Assembly (NCBI GenBank): GCA_024697625.1
Contig: JAILFJ010000034.1
Location: 35,600 to 99,599, forward strand
Reading direction: 5' to 3'
DNA length: 64,000 bases
From: Oscillospiraceae bacterium
GTDB taxonomy: Bacteria; Bacillota; Clostridia; Oscillospirales; Oscillospiraceae
The translations under genes and the position numbers were made by a program. Of the stretch, positions 54,442 to 63,936 are shown piece after piece; positions within the stretch are counted from its first letter, which is position 1; each line of letters starts with the position of its first letter. The notes under the pieces were generated by a model that worked only from the letters and a program-made list of their open reading frames with translations, was not told the DNA's origin and did no database searches.

Positions 54442-55521
54442 ATGAAAAAATTATTACTCGTTCTGGCCATAATGGCGTCGGCGGCCGCCTTCAGCGCCCA
54501 CGGTGAGGCTTCGGCTGAGGCAGCAGAGCCCGCAGTGAGCGAGCCTGCCGAAGCCGCGGTACTACTGGACCGTGTCGGCGCAGTTGTGAAGACCTATCAT
54601 CTGGACGAGAAGGTGACCGTGACGGAGGAGAAGGACGGCTACTGCCTCCTCTCCGACGGCTGCCTGGTGGAGAGGTGGCTGATCCGGCTCGAGAGCGAGA
54701 AGGACCCGGAGGAGCGCACGGCCTATGCGAAGAGCGGCGGCGAGACCCCGCTCTATGACAACCCGTATCTGGAGGGAAAGCCGATCCGGATGCTGAAGGC
54801 CGACCAGACCCTCAGCGTGAAGGATGAATTCGGACAGGTCCTCCGCGTGCTTGTGGAGGAAAACGGCGACAGTAAGGAGACCGCCGGATATCTGGCCGCC
54901 GGCGAGACCAGAAGCACGGCCGGCTACGGCTTTGACTACGGCGGCGCCTACAGCGGAGGCGGCGGAAGCATCGACGGCGGCGAGATCTCCCTGACGGGAT
55001 ACACCGTGAACGAGAGGAAGGACGGCTTCATCCTCCTCGCCTCGACGACCGAAAGCGGAAAGAACAGCGCCAAGGAACGGCCCGCCAGGATCCTCGCCGA
55101 AAATACGGAGGGCTATGCCTGCGTCTTCCGCCGCGGAGACGAGGTGCGCGTCACGGAGAAGGGGAAAGAGGTCTCGGTCCTCCTGCTGGACGACGGTACA
55201 ACGGCCGAGGTGCCGACAAAGCTGCTCTTCTTCAAAGGGGACAAGACCTATAAGCCCTGGACCGGCCATGCCAGGGCCGGCACGGTCTTCTGGAGAAACT
55301 GGCGCACGCATCTGGAAAAGGGCGAGAGCCTTGAGATCAACACGGAGCTGCAGATCATCGGCAGTTTCGGCGACTTCTTGATTGCGGAGAAGAAGAATCA
55401 CACGGTCGGTTTGGTCAGGACGGAGCAGGTCTCGGAGAAGCCGGTTTCGGTCGCGGATTACAGCGGGGGAGACTACAGCGGCTCCGGCGGCGGAGACACG
55501 TGGACCCCGCCAGCACTCTGA
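54442..55521 (+). CDS. Secreted protein of unknown function between the two giants
   Basis: A 359-residue exported protein: signal peptide (1 to about 25, KLLLVLAIMASAAAFSA), then two similar halves of beta-rich, SH3-like text (KVTVTEEKDGYCLLSDGCLV in the first; RKDGFILLASTTE and EVRVTEKGKEVSVLLLDDG in the second) separated by a Gly/Ser/Tyr-rich linker (about 168-186). The C-terminus is again Gly/Ser-rich (YSGGDYSGSGGGDTW). It lies 42 bases after giant 1 and 43 before giant 2, with AGGAGAGGAG upstream, so the three are probably co-transcribed. It may be a partner or assembly factor for the giants. No family recognised. Confidence 0.75.
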   Translation: MKKLLLVLAIMASAAAFSAHGEASAEAAEPAVSEPAEAAVLLDRVGAVVKTYHLDEKVTVTEEKDGYCLLSDGCLVERWLIRLESEKDPEERTAYAKSGGETPLYDNPYLEGKPIRMLKADQTLSVKDEFGQVLRVLVEENGDSKETAGYLAAGETRSTAGYGFDYGGAYSGGGGSIDGGEISLTGYTVNERKDGFILLASTTESGKNSAKERPARILAENTEGYACVFRRGDEVRVTEKGKEVSVLLLDDGTTAEVPTKLLFFKGDKTYKPWTGHARAGTVFWRNWRTHLEKGESLEINTELQIIGSFGDFLIAEKKNHTVGLVRTEQVSEKPVSVADYSGGDYSGSGGGDTWTPPAL

Positions 55522-55564
55522 GAAGCTCTGACGGAAAGCAATCTGATCGGGAGGCCTGAACGAT

Positions 55565-58500
55565 ATGAAGAGGAAAATAAAACGGACGCTCGCACTCCTG
55601 CTGACGCTGGTGATGCTGGCGAGCCTCTTCCCGTCCGCCATCTTTGCCGATGAGACAGACGACGCGGCTGCGGAAGAGTTTATGGACATGATAGCTGAGG
55701 CTCCGGAGGAGCTTGACGAGCCGGATGAACTGGAGGAACCGGAGGAGCCGGAAGAGCCCGAGGAACCCGAAGAACCAGAGGCTCCGGAAGAGGATGACGA
55801 CGGCGAAGACCTGCTCTTCCTCCTGGAAAACCTGGACGATCCCGCACCCGGGACGGAGGAGGCCTTCCGTCAGACGGGCGTAACCGCGGACGGCGCCACG
55901 GTCACGGTCACGGCTGACCCCGGCGTGTTCCCTGAGGGTGCCGTGCTCACGGTGAGCGACCCCGCCCCGTCGATGGACGGCGTCGCGGCCGCGGGGCTTG
56001 CGGAAGCGTCTGCCGGCCGCGTCACGGTCAGCAGCTACCGGTATGAGATCACGGTCACCGACAGCGAGGGCAATCCCATTCAGCCTGCCGGGACGGTCAC
56101 GCTCTCCTTCCCCCTGAGAGAGGCGGGCGACCCCAACCTGACCCCGCGCGTCCTGCACGGGGACGCGGAGATCCCCTGCCGCGTGGAGAACGGCGCGGTC
56201 GTCGCGGAGACGGACGGCTTCTCGCAGTACACGGTCGAGTTCTGGTACGACGGGAAGGAATATGTCATGCCTGGCGACAGCGAGATCCCGCTGGACAGTG
56301 TCCTCGCGGCGGTGGGCCTACGCGGCGAGACCGTCTCCGCCGACAGCAGCAGCCCCGAACTCTTCTCGGTGTCGAAGAACGAAAGCGGCGTGTGGACCCT
56401 CACGGCGAAGCGGGCCTTCTCCACCACCGAGACCCTGTGGGTCACGCTCCGCAACAACGGCGCGGAGACGGAATATGTCATCGCTGTGACGGACGACAAT
56501 ACGGAGACGCACGTCCACAACGGGATCACCTTTGAGCCGTGGACAAGCGACGACTCTCTCCCTTACGAAGGGAATTATTATCTGACCAAGGACGTGACGC
56601 TCTACAGCGAAGCGGAAGTCTCCGGCACGCTGAACCTCTGCCTCAACGGGCATATTATTGTCGAGGGAGAAAGATACGAAAATGAATTTAGTATATTTAT
56701 ATTGGATAGCGGAGATACGCTGAATCTGTTCGATGAAGATGGTGCCAATGGCACGATCTCAGGCCAATCGGGGTATTACGCTGTCGGCTATTCTTATTGC
56801 GGAGCTGTGTATCTGGAGGGTACATCTGAGTTCAATATGTACGGCGGCAGGATCGACTACTTCCGGTCGACTTACCAGGAAGACAACGTAAGTATACGCA
56901 GTGCTGGAGCTGTGTATGTCGGGAACTCTGCGAAATTCAACATGTACGGCGGCAGCATCACCGGCAACATGGGAATATCGGGCGACTGCAGCACCGGCGG
57001 TGTGTATGTAGGCGGTACCTTCAACATGTATGACGGCAGCATCACCGGCAACAACGGATATAACGGCGGCGGTGTGTATGTAGGCGGTACCTTCAACATG
57101 TATGGCGGCAGCATCACCGGCAACGACGCATTTAACGGCGGCGGTGTGTATGTAGCCGGCACCTTCAACATGTCCTGCGGCAGCATCACGGATAATAAAG
57201 CATACGACACCGGTGGTGGTGTGTATGTGGACGGTATCTTCAACATCTCCGGCAATCCGACAATCAGCGGCAATAAAGTGAACGGCAGCGCCGACAATGT
57301 CTATCTTTTGACTAATAAAAAAATCACCGTCACCGGAGCGCTGACTACCGACGCGTCCGTCGGCGTGACGATGGCCTCTCCCGGCGTATTCACAGATACG
57401 GAGCAGGTCAACCTTAACGACCCGAGCTGGTTCACAAGCGACAACGCCAGCTATGCCGTGGGCAGAAAGCCAGATGGGGACTCCGCCGCGGGACAGCTGT
57501 TTATCGGCTCGCCCGCAGTGACTCTCAGCGCCGGTGTCAATCCAACCGCGGGCGGCACGGTTACGGGTGCTGGGACATACGCCTCTGGGCATGCGGCTGT
57601 CCTGACCGCTACACCCAACAACGGCTATTCCTTTGTGAACTGGACGGAGAACGGCTCTGTGGTCGCCGGCGCCGATGCGACTTATGAATTTGAAGTGACC
57701 ACCGACCGGAACCTGACCGCGAACTTTGTCAGCCTCGCCGCGCCGACAATCTCTGTCCAGCCGGCCGATCTGGAATGGGCCTACGGCGACACGACGGTGC
57801 GGACGCTTTCCGTCACCGCCTCCGTCACCGACGGCGGCGAGCTGAGCTATCAGTGGTATCAGAACAGTACAAACAGCACCACGGGCGGCACGGCGGTCCC
57901 CAGCGCCACGGCCTCGAGTTATACGGTCCCGAGCGGGACGGAGATGAACGCGGGCGTCTATTACTATTACTGTGTGGTGACCAACACCAATAACGGCGCG
58001 ACCTCCTCCACTGCCAGTGATGTCGCGACGGTGACGGTCAACCCCGCGCCTGCGACCGTGACCCTGCAGGTGACAAAGGACTTCGTAGACTGGGGCATAG
58101 CAGATGCATTCACCTTCAAACTGGAGTCGGTGACGGAAGACGCTCCGATGCCGGCGAAGACCTCGGCGACCGCGACAGAAGCAGAGGCGAATGCGGTTTT
58201 CGGCGAGGTCACGTACAACAAGGCAGGGGCCTATGAGTATACGATCACCGAGATGGACGACGGTATACCCGGCGTAACTTATGATACAACACCTCATGAG
58301 GTGGTTGTCACAGTGACGAAAGACAGCGAAACTAACGCACTGACAGCGGATGTGACGTACGACGGACAGCCCAGCCTGACAGTTACCAATACCTACACCC
58401 CGGTGACCGGCGAGACGATGCTGACCGTGACCAAAGAGGTCTCCGGCGCCGAGTGGCCCACGGGAGCGACGGCGACCTTCACGCTGGAGGCTGCGACGCA

Positions 58501-61500
58501 GGGTGCGCCGATGCCGACGGAGACTTCCGTCACCATGACGGGGGCGGGGGACGTGTCGTTCGGACCGATCATCTACGGGCTGGAGGACGTCGGGAAGATC
58601 TATCAATACACGGTCACCGAGACCACGGAGGGCTTCGGCAGCGGCTGGAGTGTCACGCCGGCGAACATCACGGCGATGGTCACTGTCGGCAGTGACAACG
58701 GCAACGGGACAATCATCAGGACGGAAATCACTTACACACCGGAGAATAAGACGTTCACGAACACCTTCACGAACTATTCCGTCAGCGTCAGCGCCAACCC
58801 GGCTGAGGGCGGTTCGGTAACGGGCGGCGGGACATTCGCGTCCGGCAGCACCGTCACGGTGAAGGCGACGGCCAACACGGGCTATACCTTCGTGAACTGG
58901 ATGGAGAAAGATGCCCGCGGTGGTGATCAGTTTGTCAGCAAGGATGCCGAGTATTCTTTCACCCCGGAAGCCGACCGGACTCTGACCGCGAACTTCTCTC
59001 AGGGCACAGGTGATCTCAAAATCAACAATCCCGGACAGACCGCCCGGACCGTCATTGTGACGCTGGACAACACGACCATCAACGGCACATACGGAGATGC
59101 CCCGACCGGCATGACATTCACAGACGGCATATGCACCCTCACCCTGCCGGCCGGAGCATCCGGAATCGCCACCGGCCTGCCCGCAGGGCTTGGCTTTAGT
59201 ATCTCAGAAACAGGCGTGGAAGGCAGTTCCGAAATCGAGTCCGGCACCATTCCGGCGAATGCGGCCGCGGGCAGCCTGTGGATCAAGAAGGAGGTCACGG
59301 TGGACGGCGCGGCCACGACCACGAATCTGGCAGACGGGATCTATACCTTCCACATCAGTGGAACAAAGGGGCAGACGGTGCCCGACACGGTGATCACGAT
59401 CGAAAACGGAGAGACGAAGACCGTACATAACGGCAATCTCAGTCCGGGTACCTACACGATCACGGAGGACACGGACAGTCTCCCCGCCGGGGTGACGGTC
59501 GTGGGGTCCGCCGAACAGACTGTGACCATAGACGGCATCGATCTGTACAATCCGGTGGTGTTCGTCAACAATTATGTTACCACACATCCTGTCACTGCCG
59601 TGGCAAGCCCGGCTGAGGGCGGCACGGTGACAGCGGAGCCGGCCACCGCCGCGAAAGACACACCCGTGACTCTGTCCGGCGCGCCGAATCCGGGTTACGC
59701 GCTCACCAGCCTGACAATAAGCGACGCCCCGAATCCTGTTCCATTTGCACCGGATAACGGCGGCTTTTCCGGCACCTTCGACATGCCGGGCGAGGCTGTC
59801 ACCGCGACAGCGACCTTCAATGAGATCGTGATTGAAGACATACCCGCTCAGGACTATACGGGCGCGGAAATCGAGCCGGAGATCAAAGTGTCTCTTGACG
59901 GGGTTGATCTTCAGCTTGAAAAGGACAAGGACTACACGGTTGCGTACGATAATAATGTCAGCGCGGGACAGGCCACCGTGACAGTGACCCTGAGTTCTGC
60001 CAAGGCTGTGGGAACACAGAACGCGTCGTTCAAGATCAACAAAGCGCCTCTGACGATCACGATGGCGGACCGTGAGCTGCCGTACAGCGGACAGACGCAA
60101 GATGGCTGGAGCCGGACGGATGAGGGAAAGGAGACCGTAACCGGCCTGCTCAATAACGAAACGCTTAGCATCAACTACACCCCCGCGAGCGGAACGAACT
60201 TCGGCACCTATGTAAATGGCGCGTATGTCAGCGGCACGCTGGAGATCATGGCCGGCGATATCGATGTCACGGAAAACTACAGCCTGACGAGTACGGCGGG
60301 CAGGCTGACCATTACTCCGGCCGAGGTCACCATCAAGGCGGACGACAAGACCAAAGTGCGCGGCGAGAAGGACCCGGCTTTCACCGGTACGGTCGAGGGG
60401 CTGGTCAACGAGGGCGACCTGGGAACGATCAGCTTCGGCCGCACGAATGCCGATGAGGACCCCAGGGTATACAAAGGTGTCATCAGCGCCATGTACACGG
60501 AGAATCCGAACTACAGCGTCACCGTGGTGAAGGGTGACTTCACCATCCTGGAGCTGTATACGCTGAGATGGCTCAACGGCGACGGAAGCGTTCTGCAGAG
60601 CAAGAACTACGCCGAGGGCGACGATCCCCCCGGCTACGACGGCGAAGACCCCACGAAGGCCGCCACGGCGCAGTACACCTACAGCTTCACCGGCTGGGAC
60701 GGCGGAACCGTCGACGGTACCGTCACGACTTATAAGCCGCAGTTTGAGGAAACGGTCAACAGGTACACGGTCACCTCGGAGGCAAGCCCGGCTGAGGGCG
60801 GCACGGTGACGGGCGCGGGGACCTATGACTACGGCAAGAAGCTCACCCTGACGGCATCGCCCGCGACCGGCTATCTCTTTGAGAACTGGACGGAGAACGG
60901 CGCGGCGGTCAGCACGGAGGCGGACTATACCTTCACCGTCGAGGCCGGACGGAGCCTGACCGCGAACTTCCGGCTGAAGACCTATCCCGTCGAGTATGAC
61001 GCCAACGGCGGAACGGGCGCGCCGGCGCAGCAGACCAAGACGCACGGTACCGCGCTGACGCTCTCGGACGAGAAGCCGACCCGGACGGGATACCGCTTCC
61101 TCGGCTGGGCGGAGAGCAAAACCGCCGCGGCGGCAGAGTATCAGCCGGGCGACAGCTATACGAAGGAAGCGTCCGTCACCCTCTATGCGCTGTGGAAGGC
61201 GATCCTCACGATCGATCCCTCCGACATTCCGGCGGATCACATCGTCTGGGTCGACGGCGTCGGGATCCCGGTGGACGACGACGGCGCGGTCCTGATCCCG
61301 GAGGGCAGCAGGCCGAAGGTGCTTGAGACCTGTGAGACCAACGGCGGCGGGGACCCGCACAGCAGCTATCCCGTGAGCTTCAGGGTGTGGTTCGTGAGCG
61401 AGGTCGAAGAAGGCGCCATGACGGCGGAGCGCGTCCCCGAGCTGGACGACGTGCTGCACTACGCGGGCTTCTCGATCCGCGTATCGGGGAAGAAGGGCAT

Positions 61501-61939
61501 CCGGATGATCACCGGTATCCCTACCGGGACGAAGAAGGCGCTGACCAGGGACGGAGTCGCCGGCTGCACGCTGGAGGAGACGGGCACCGTCGTGGCCTGG
61601 TCCGACGCCCTGGGCGGCGCGGATCTGACCCTGGCGAACGCGACCGGCCGGGCCCATGCCTACAAGAAGGGCTCCGCCGACCCGGTCTTCAAGAGAGAGA
61701 ACGGCATGACGCTGTTCACCAACGTGCTGGTCAGCTTCACCGACGAGATGGTGAGCCGGGATCTGACGATGCGGTCGTATATGATCCTGTCCCGGGACGG
61801 TGAAAGCATCGTGCTGTACGGCGGGCAGGTGCAGCGCAGCATCGGCTATGTGGCGTACCAGAACCGCGATGTGTACCGGCCCGGCAGCGCGCAGTATGAG
61901 TATGTGTGGAGGCTGATCCGCCTGGCCTACGGCGAATAA
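55565..61939 (+). CDS. Giant secreted repeat protein 2 with pilin-type isopeptide domains
   Basis: A 2124-residue exported protein. The signal peptide and acidic Glu/Pro spacer copy those of giant 1, as does the GGAGGCCTGAA start context. Domains in order: a beta domain (about 100-215), a parallel beta-helix with 24-residue units (about 440-575, GGVYVGGTFNMYGGSITGN), a bacterial repeat, an Ig-like domain (ISVQPADLEWAYGD), two FctA/Spy0128-like domains (about 829-1065; VTLQVTKDF and YEYTITE give the expected Lys and Glu for an isopeptide bond), another bacterial repeat, MBG-type domains (about 1420-1666), a further repeat, and the InlB repeat (from 1807) plus C-terminal domain shared with giant 1. 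It is probably a long, stable surface adhesin. Confidence 0.88.
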   Translation: MKRKIKRTLALLLTLVMLASLFPSAIFADETDDAAAEEFMDMIAEAPEELDEPDELEEPEEPEEPEEPEEPEAPEEDDDGEDLLFLLENLDDPAPGTEEAFRQTGVTADGATVTVTADPGVFPEGAVLTVSDPAPSMDGVAAAGLAEASAGRVTVSSYRYEITVTDSEGNPIQPAGTVTLSFPLREAGDPNLTPRVLHGDAEIPCRVENGAVVAETDGFSQYTVEFWYDGKEYVMPGDSEIPLDSVLAAVGLRGETVSADSSSPELFSVSKNESGVWTLTAKRAFSTTETLWVTLRNNGAETEYVIAVTDDNTETHVHNGITFEPWTSDDSLPYEGNYYLTKDVTLYSEAEVSGTLNLCLNGHIIVEGERYENEFSIFILDSGDTLNLFDEDGANGTISGQSGYYAVGYSYCGAVYLEGTSEFNMYGGRIDYFRSTYQEDNVSIRSAGAVYVGNSAKFNMYGGSITGNMGISGDCSTGGVYVGGTFNMYDGSITGNNGYNGGGVYVGGTFNMYGGSITGNDAFNGGGVYVAGTFNMSCGSITDNKAYDTGGGVYVDGIFNISGNPTISGNKVNGSADNVYLLTNKKITVTGALTTDASVGVTMASPGVFTDTEQVNLNDPSWFTSDNASYAVGRKPDGDSAAGQLFIGSPAVTLSAGVNPTAGGTVTGAGTYASGHAAVLTATPNNGYSFVNWTENGSVVAGADATYEFEVTTDRNLTANFVSLAAPTISVQPADLEWAYGDTTVRTLSVTASVTDGGELSYQWYQNSTNSTTGGTAVPSATASSYTVPSGTEMNAGVYYYYCVVTNTNNGATSSTASDVATVTVNPAPATVTLQVTKDFVDWGIADAFTFKLESVTEDAPMPAKTSATATEAEANAVFGEVTYNKAGAYEYTITEMDDGIPGVTYDTTPHEVVVTVTKDSETNALTADVTYDGQPSLTVTNTYTPVTGETMLTVTKEVSGAEWPTGATATFTLEAATQGAPMPTETSVTMTGAGDVSFGPIIYGLEDVGKIYQYTVTETTEGFGSGWSVTPANITAMVTVGSDNGNGTIIRTEITYTPENKTFTNTFTNYSVSVSANPAEGGSVTGGGTFASGSTVTVKATANTGYTFVNWMEKDARGGDQFVSKDAEYSFTPEADRTLTANFSQGTGDLKINNPGQTARTVIVTLDNTTINGTYGDAPTGMTFTDGICTLTLPAGASGIATGLPAGLGFSISETGVEGSSEIESGTIPANAAAGSLWIKKEVTVDGAATTTNLADGIYTFHISGTKGQTVPDTVITIENGETKTVHNGNLSPGTYTITEDTDSLPAGVTVVGSAEQTVTIDGIDLYNPVVFVNNYVTTHPVTAVASPAEGGTVTAEPATAAKDTPVTLSGAPNPGYALTSLTISDAPNPVPFAPDNGGFSGTFDMPGEAVTATATFNEIVIEDIPAQDYTGAEIEPEIKVSLDGVDLQLEKDKDYTVAYDNNVSAGQATVTVTLSSAKAVGTQNASFKINKAPLTITMADRELPYSGQTQDGWSRTDEGKETVTGLLNNETLSINYTPASGTNFGTYVNGAYVSGTLEIMAGDIDVTENYSLTSTAGRLTITPAEVTIKADDKTKVRGEKDPAFTGTVEGLVNEGDLGTISFGRTNADEDPRVYKGVISAMYTENPNYSVTVVKGDFTILELYTLRWLNGDGSVLQSKNYAEGDDPPGYDGEDPTKAATAQYTYSFTGWDGGTVDGTVTTYKPQFEETVNRYTVTSEASPAEGGTVTGAGTYDYGKKLTLTASPATGYLFENWTENGAAVSTEADYTFTVEAGRSLTANFRLKTYPVEYDANGGTGAPAQQTKTHGTALTLSDEKPTRTGYRFLGWAESKTAAAAEYQPGDSYTKEASVTLYALWKAILTIDPSDIPADHIVWVDGVGIPVDDDGAVLIPEGSRPKVLETCETNGGGDPHSSYPVSFRVWFVSEVEEGAMTAERVPELDDVLHYAGFSIRVSGKKGIRMITGIPTGTKKALTRDGVAGCTLEETGTVVAWSDALGGADLTLANATGRAHAYKKGSADPVFKRENGMTLFTNVLVSFTDEMVSRDLTMRSYMILSRDGESIVLYGGQVQRSIGYVAYQNRDVYRPGSAQYEYVWRLIRLAYGE
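56927..57290 (+). repeat. 72-base beta-helix repeats in giant gene 2
   Basis: Units with GGTGTGTATGTAGGCGGTAC recur every 72 bases (at 57002, 57074 and beyond, less perfect at the ends). They encode successive turns of a parallel beta-helix. Confidence 0.85.
60983..61936 (+). repeat. Long dispersed repeat, copy 2 (3' end of giant gene 2)
   Basis: The partner of 53431-54390. Encodes the InlB-like repeat and the shared C-terminal domain ending YEYVWRLIRLAYG. Confidence 0.9.
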
Positions 61940-61985
61940 CACAGACCGTAAAGAGCTGACAAAAAATCACACAGAAAAAGCAAAA

Positions 61986-62010
61986 AAAGGCTTGCATTTT
62001 GCAGGCCTTT
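61986..62010 (+). terminator. Terminator-like hairpin overlapping the rpsB promoter
   Basis: AAAGGCTTGCA (61986-61996), loop TTT and TGCAGGCCTTT (62000-62010), 11 pairs with one G-T, followed by TCTGCTATTAT. It follows the surface cluster and shares bases with the -35 element and spacer of the rpsB promoter. Confidence 0.65.
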
Positions 62011-62020
62011 CTGCTATTAT
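61992..62020 (+). promoter_or_regulatory. Promoter of rpsB-tsf
   Basis: TTGCAT (61992-61997), a 17-base spacer and TATTAT (62015-62020). Confidence 0.7.
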
Positions 62021-62026
62021 ATCCGG

Positions 62027-62142
62027 GCAATTCGCACGGAGGCGGACTTTCCCCATGTGGCCGGAGCGGCCGGAAACGGCGGGAACGGTTTGGCGGAGGG
62101 GATGAAGCTTCCGGAGGATCAAACAAAAAAGGAGAAAGAAAA
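62027..62142 (+). promoter_or_regulatory. GC-rich leader of rpsB
   Basis: About 115 bases of untranslated leader with several complementary G/C blocks (for example GGCCGG at 62059 and the CGGCCGG repeat just after). S2 leaders in many bacteria bind S2 protein to control rpsB-tsf; whether this one belongs to a known class cannot be decided by eye. AAAGGAG at 62128-62134 is the ribosome binding site. Confidence 0.4.
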
Positions 62143-62874
62143 ATGGCAGTTGTATCCATGAAGCAGCTTCTGGAAGCCGGTGTCCACTTCGGCCACCAGA
62201 CCAGACGCTGGAACCCCAAGATGGCAGAGTACATCTATTGCGAGCGTAACGGCATCTACATCATCGACCTTCAGAAGACGGTGAAGAAGCTGGAAGAGGC
62301 GTATCAGTTCGTCCGCGATCTGGCAGCCAACGGCGGTAGCATTCTCTTCGTCGGCACCAAGAAGCAGGCGACCGACGCCGTCCGCGAGGAAGCCTCCCGC
62401 GTCGGCATGTACTATGTCAACGCCCGCTGGCTCGGCGGCATGCTGACCAACTTCAAGACCATGCGTACCCGCGTGGACCGTCTGGCTCAGCTCAAGAAGA
62501 TGCAGGAAGACGGCACCTTCGACATGCTTCCGAAGAAGGAAGTCATGAAGCACCTCGGCGAGATGGAGAAGCTCGAGAAGTACCTCGGCGGCGTGAAGGA
62601 CATGAAGAAGCTCCCCAGCGCCATGTTCGTGGTCGATCCGCGCAAGGAGCACAATGCGATTGCGGAAGCCCGCAAGCTGCATATCCCCATCATCGCGATT
62701 GTCGACACCAACTGTGACCCGGATGAGGTCGACTACGTGATTCCTGCCAATGACGACGCCATCCGCGCCATCCGCCTGATCTCCGCCACCATGGCCAACG
62801 CGGTCCAGGAGGGACATCAGGGCTCTGACGAGGTCAGCATGGACGAGGTCATGGCCGAGGCAGCTGAGGAATAA
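62143..62874 (+). CDS. rpsB: 30S ribosomal protein S2
   Basis: A 243-residue protein of the small ribosomal subunit. [20 protein letters not shown], then [37 protein letters not shown] and [20 protein letters not shown] are all textbook S2. ATG 62143 follows AAAGGAG. An in-frame TTG at 61999 lies before the transcription start and is not used. It is paired with tsf, the usual order. Confidence 0.98.
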   Translation: MAVVSMKQLLEAGVHFGHQTRRWNPKMAEYIYCERNGIYIIDLQKTVKKLEEAYQFVRDLAANGGSILFVGTKKQATDAVREEASRVGMYYVNARWLGGMLTNFKTMRTRVDRLAQLKKMQEDGTFDMLPKKEVMKHLGEMEKLEKYLGGVKDMKKLPSAMFVVDPRKEHNAIAEARKLHIPIIAIVDTNCDPDEVDYVIPANDDAIRAIRLISATMANAVQEGHQGSDEVSMDEVMAEAAEE

Positions 62875-62887
62875 GGAGGAAAAGATC

Positions 62888-63820
62888 ATGGCATTTACGG
62901 CTCAGGATGTAAAGACCCTGCGTGAGATGACAAACGTCGGCATGATGGACTGCAAAAAGGCCCTTCAGGCGACGGACGGAGATATGGACAAGGCAGTCGA
63001 CTGGCTGCGTGAGAAGGGACTTGCCAAGGCCGCGAAGAAGGCCGGCCGCATTGCCGCCGAGGGTATGGCCTATGCGCACGTCTGCGAGAAGTGCGGCGTC
63101 GGCGCCGTCGTCGAGGTCAACTGCGAGACCGACTTCTGCGCCAAGAGCGAGGCCTTCGTGCAGTTCGTGAAGGACATCACCCACGTGGTGATCGCGGATG
63201 CCCCCGCCGATGTGGACGCGCTGATGCAGTGCAGGTATCCCGACCGCGACCTGACCGTTGCGGAGATCCTTCCGGAGAAGGTCATGTCCATCGGCGAGAA
63301 TCTGCAGATCCGCCGCTTTGTCCGCTTTGCGGAGCCCTTCAACGTCGCCTACGTGCACGCCGGCGGAAGCCACGGCGTCCTCGTCAACCTGGCGGTTGAG
63401 GGCGGCATCGACGCCACCGAGATCGGCAAGAACGTCGCCATGCAGATCGCGGCCATGAATCCGAAGTTCTGGGATAAGGCCCTGGTGCCCCAGGAGGATA
63501 TTGACCACGAGCTGGCCGTTCAGGTTGCCCTGATGGACAACGACCCGAAGATGGCCGCCAAGCCCGCCGCCATCAAAGAGAAGATCGCAGCCGGCAAGAT
63601 CAACGCCTTCTATAAGGAGAGCTGCCTGCTCCAGCAGGAGTTTGTCCGCTCCGACCTCTTCAGCGGCTCCGTCGAGGGCTATATCGCCGACGCAGCGAAG
63701 AAGCTCGGCGGCAGCGTGAAGTTTGTCAACGCTGTCCACTTCATCAAGGGCGAGGGCATCGAGAAGAAGCAGGAAGACTTCGCTGCCGAAGTTGCCGCCC
63801 AGATGAACATGGGTAAGTGA
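62888..63820 (+). CDS. tsf: Elongation factor Ts
   Basis: A 310-residue exchange factor that releases GDP from EF-Tu. Opens with VKTLREMTNVGMMDCKKAL, then CETDFCA (the TDFV-type EF-Tu contact, here TDFC) and a C-terminal dimerisation region. An additional CEKCG in the core makes a cysteine cluster, not unusual in Clostridia. GGAGG stands 9 bases before the ATG. It is followed by two hairpins without a clear T run on the plus strand. Confidence 0.97.
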   Translation: MAFTAQDVKTLREMTNVGMMDCKKALQATDGDMDKAVDWLREKGLAKAAKKAGRIAAEGMAYAHVCEKCGVGAVVEVNCETDFCAKSEAFVQFVKDITHVVIADAPADVDALMQCRYPDRDLTVAEILPEKVMSIGENLQIRRFVRFAEPFNVAYVHAGGSHGVLVNLAVEGGIDATEIGKNVAMQIAAMNPKFWDKALVPQEDIDHELAVQVALMDNDPKMAAKPAAIKEKIAAGKINAFYKESCLLQQEFVRSDLFSGSVEGYIADAAKKLGGSVKFVNAVHFIKGEGIEKKQEDFAAEVAAQMNMGK

Positions 63821-63860
63821 TCGGGAGCCGAAGCTGCTGATCCAGACATAAGAAACAGAA

Positions 63861-63936
63861 GGGGCTGTCTCAAAAGGCAGCCCCGGAAAAAAAAGTAAAA
63901 TAACGGCAGCCGTCCCTTGAAAAAGGGCGGCTGTCG
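63861..63936. terminator. Two consecutive hairpins after tsf
   Basis: GGGGCTGTC (63861-63869) with GGCAGCCCC (63876-63884), and CGGCAGCCGTCCCTT (63904-63918) with AAGGGCGGCTGTCG (63923-63936). The second is followed by GCTTAATATT on the plus strand; the first has TTCTGTTTCTT on its minus side. Together they probably end the rpsB-tsf transcript and any transcript entering from the right. Nothing else is seen up to the window end. Confidence 0.5.

Noticed and set aside
56927..57290. CRISPR-like regular repeat
   Set aside because: The 72-base periodicity is coding and in frame, encodes a beta-helix, and there are no unique spacers of fixed length. The same holds for 51907-53204.
63861..63884. 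Possible insertion-sequence end (GGGGCTGTCTCAAAA)
   Set aside because: The text resembles some IS termini, but it forms a self-contained hairpin after tsf, no transposase frame is present and no matching end is found in the window.
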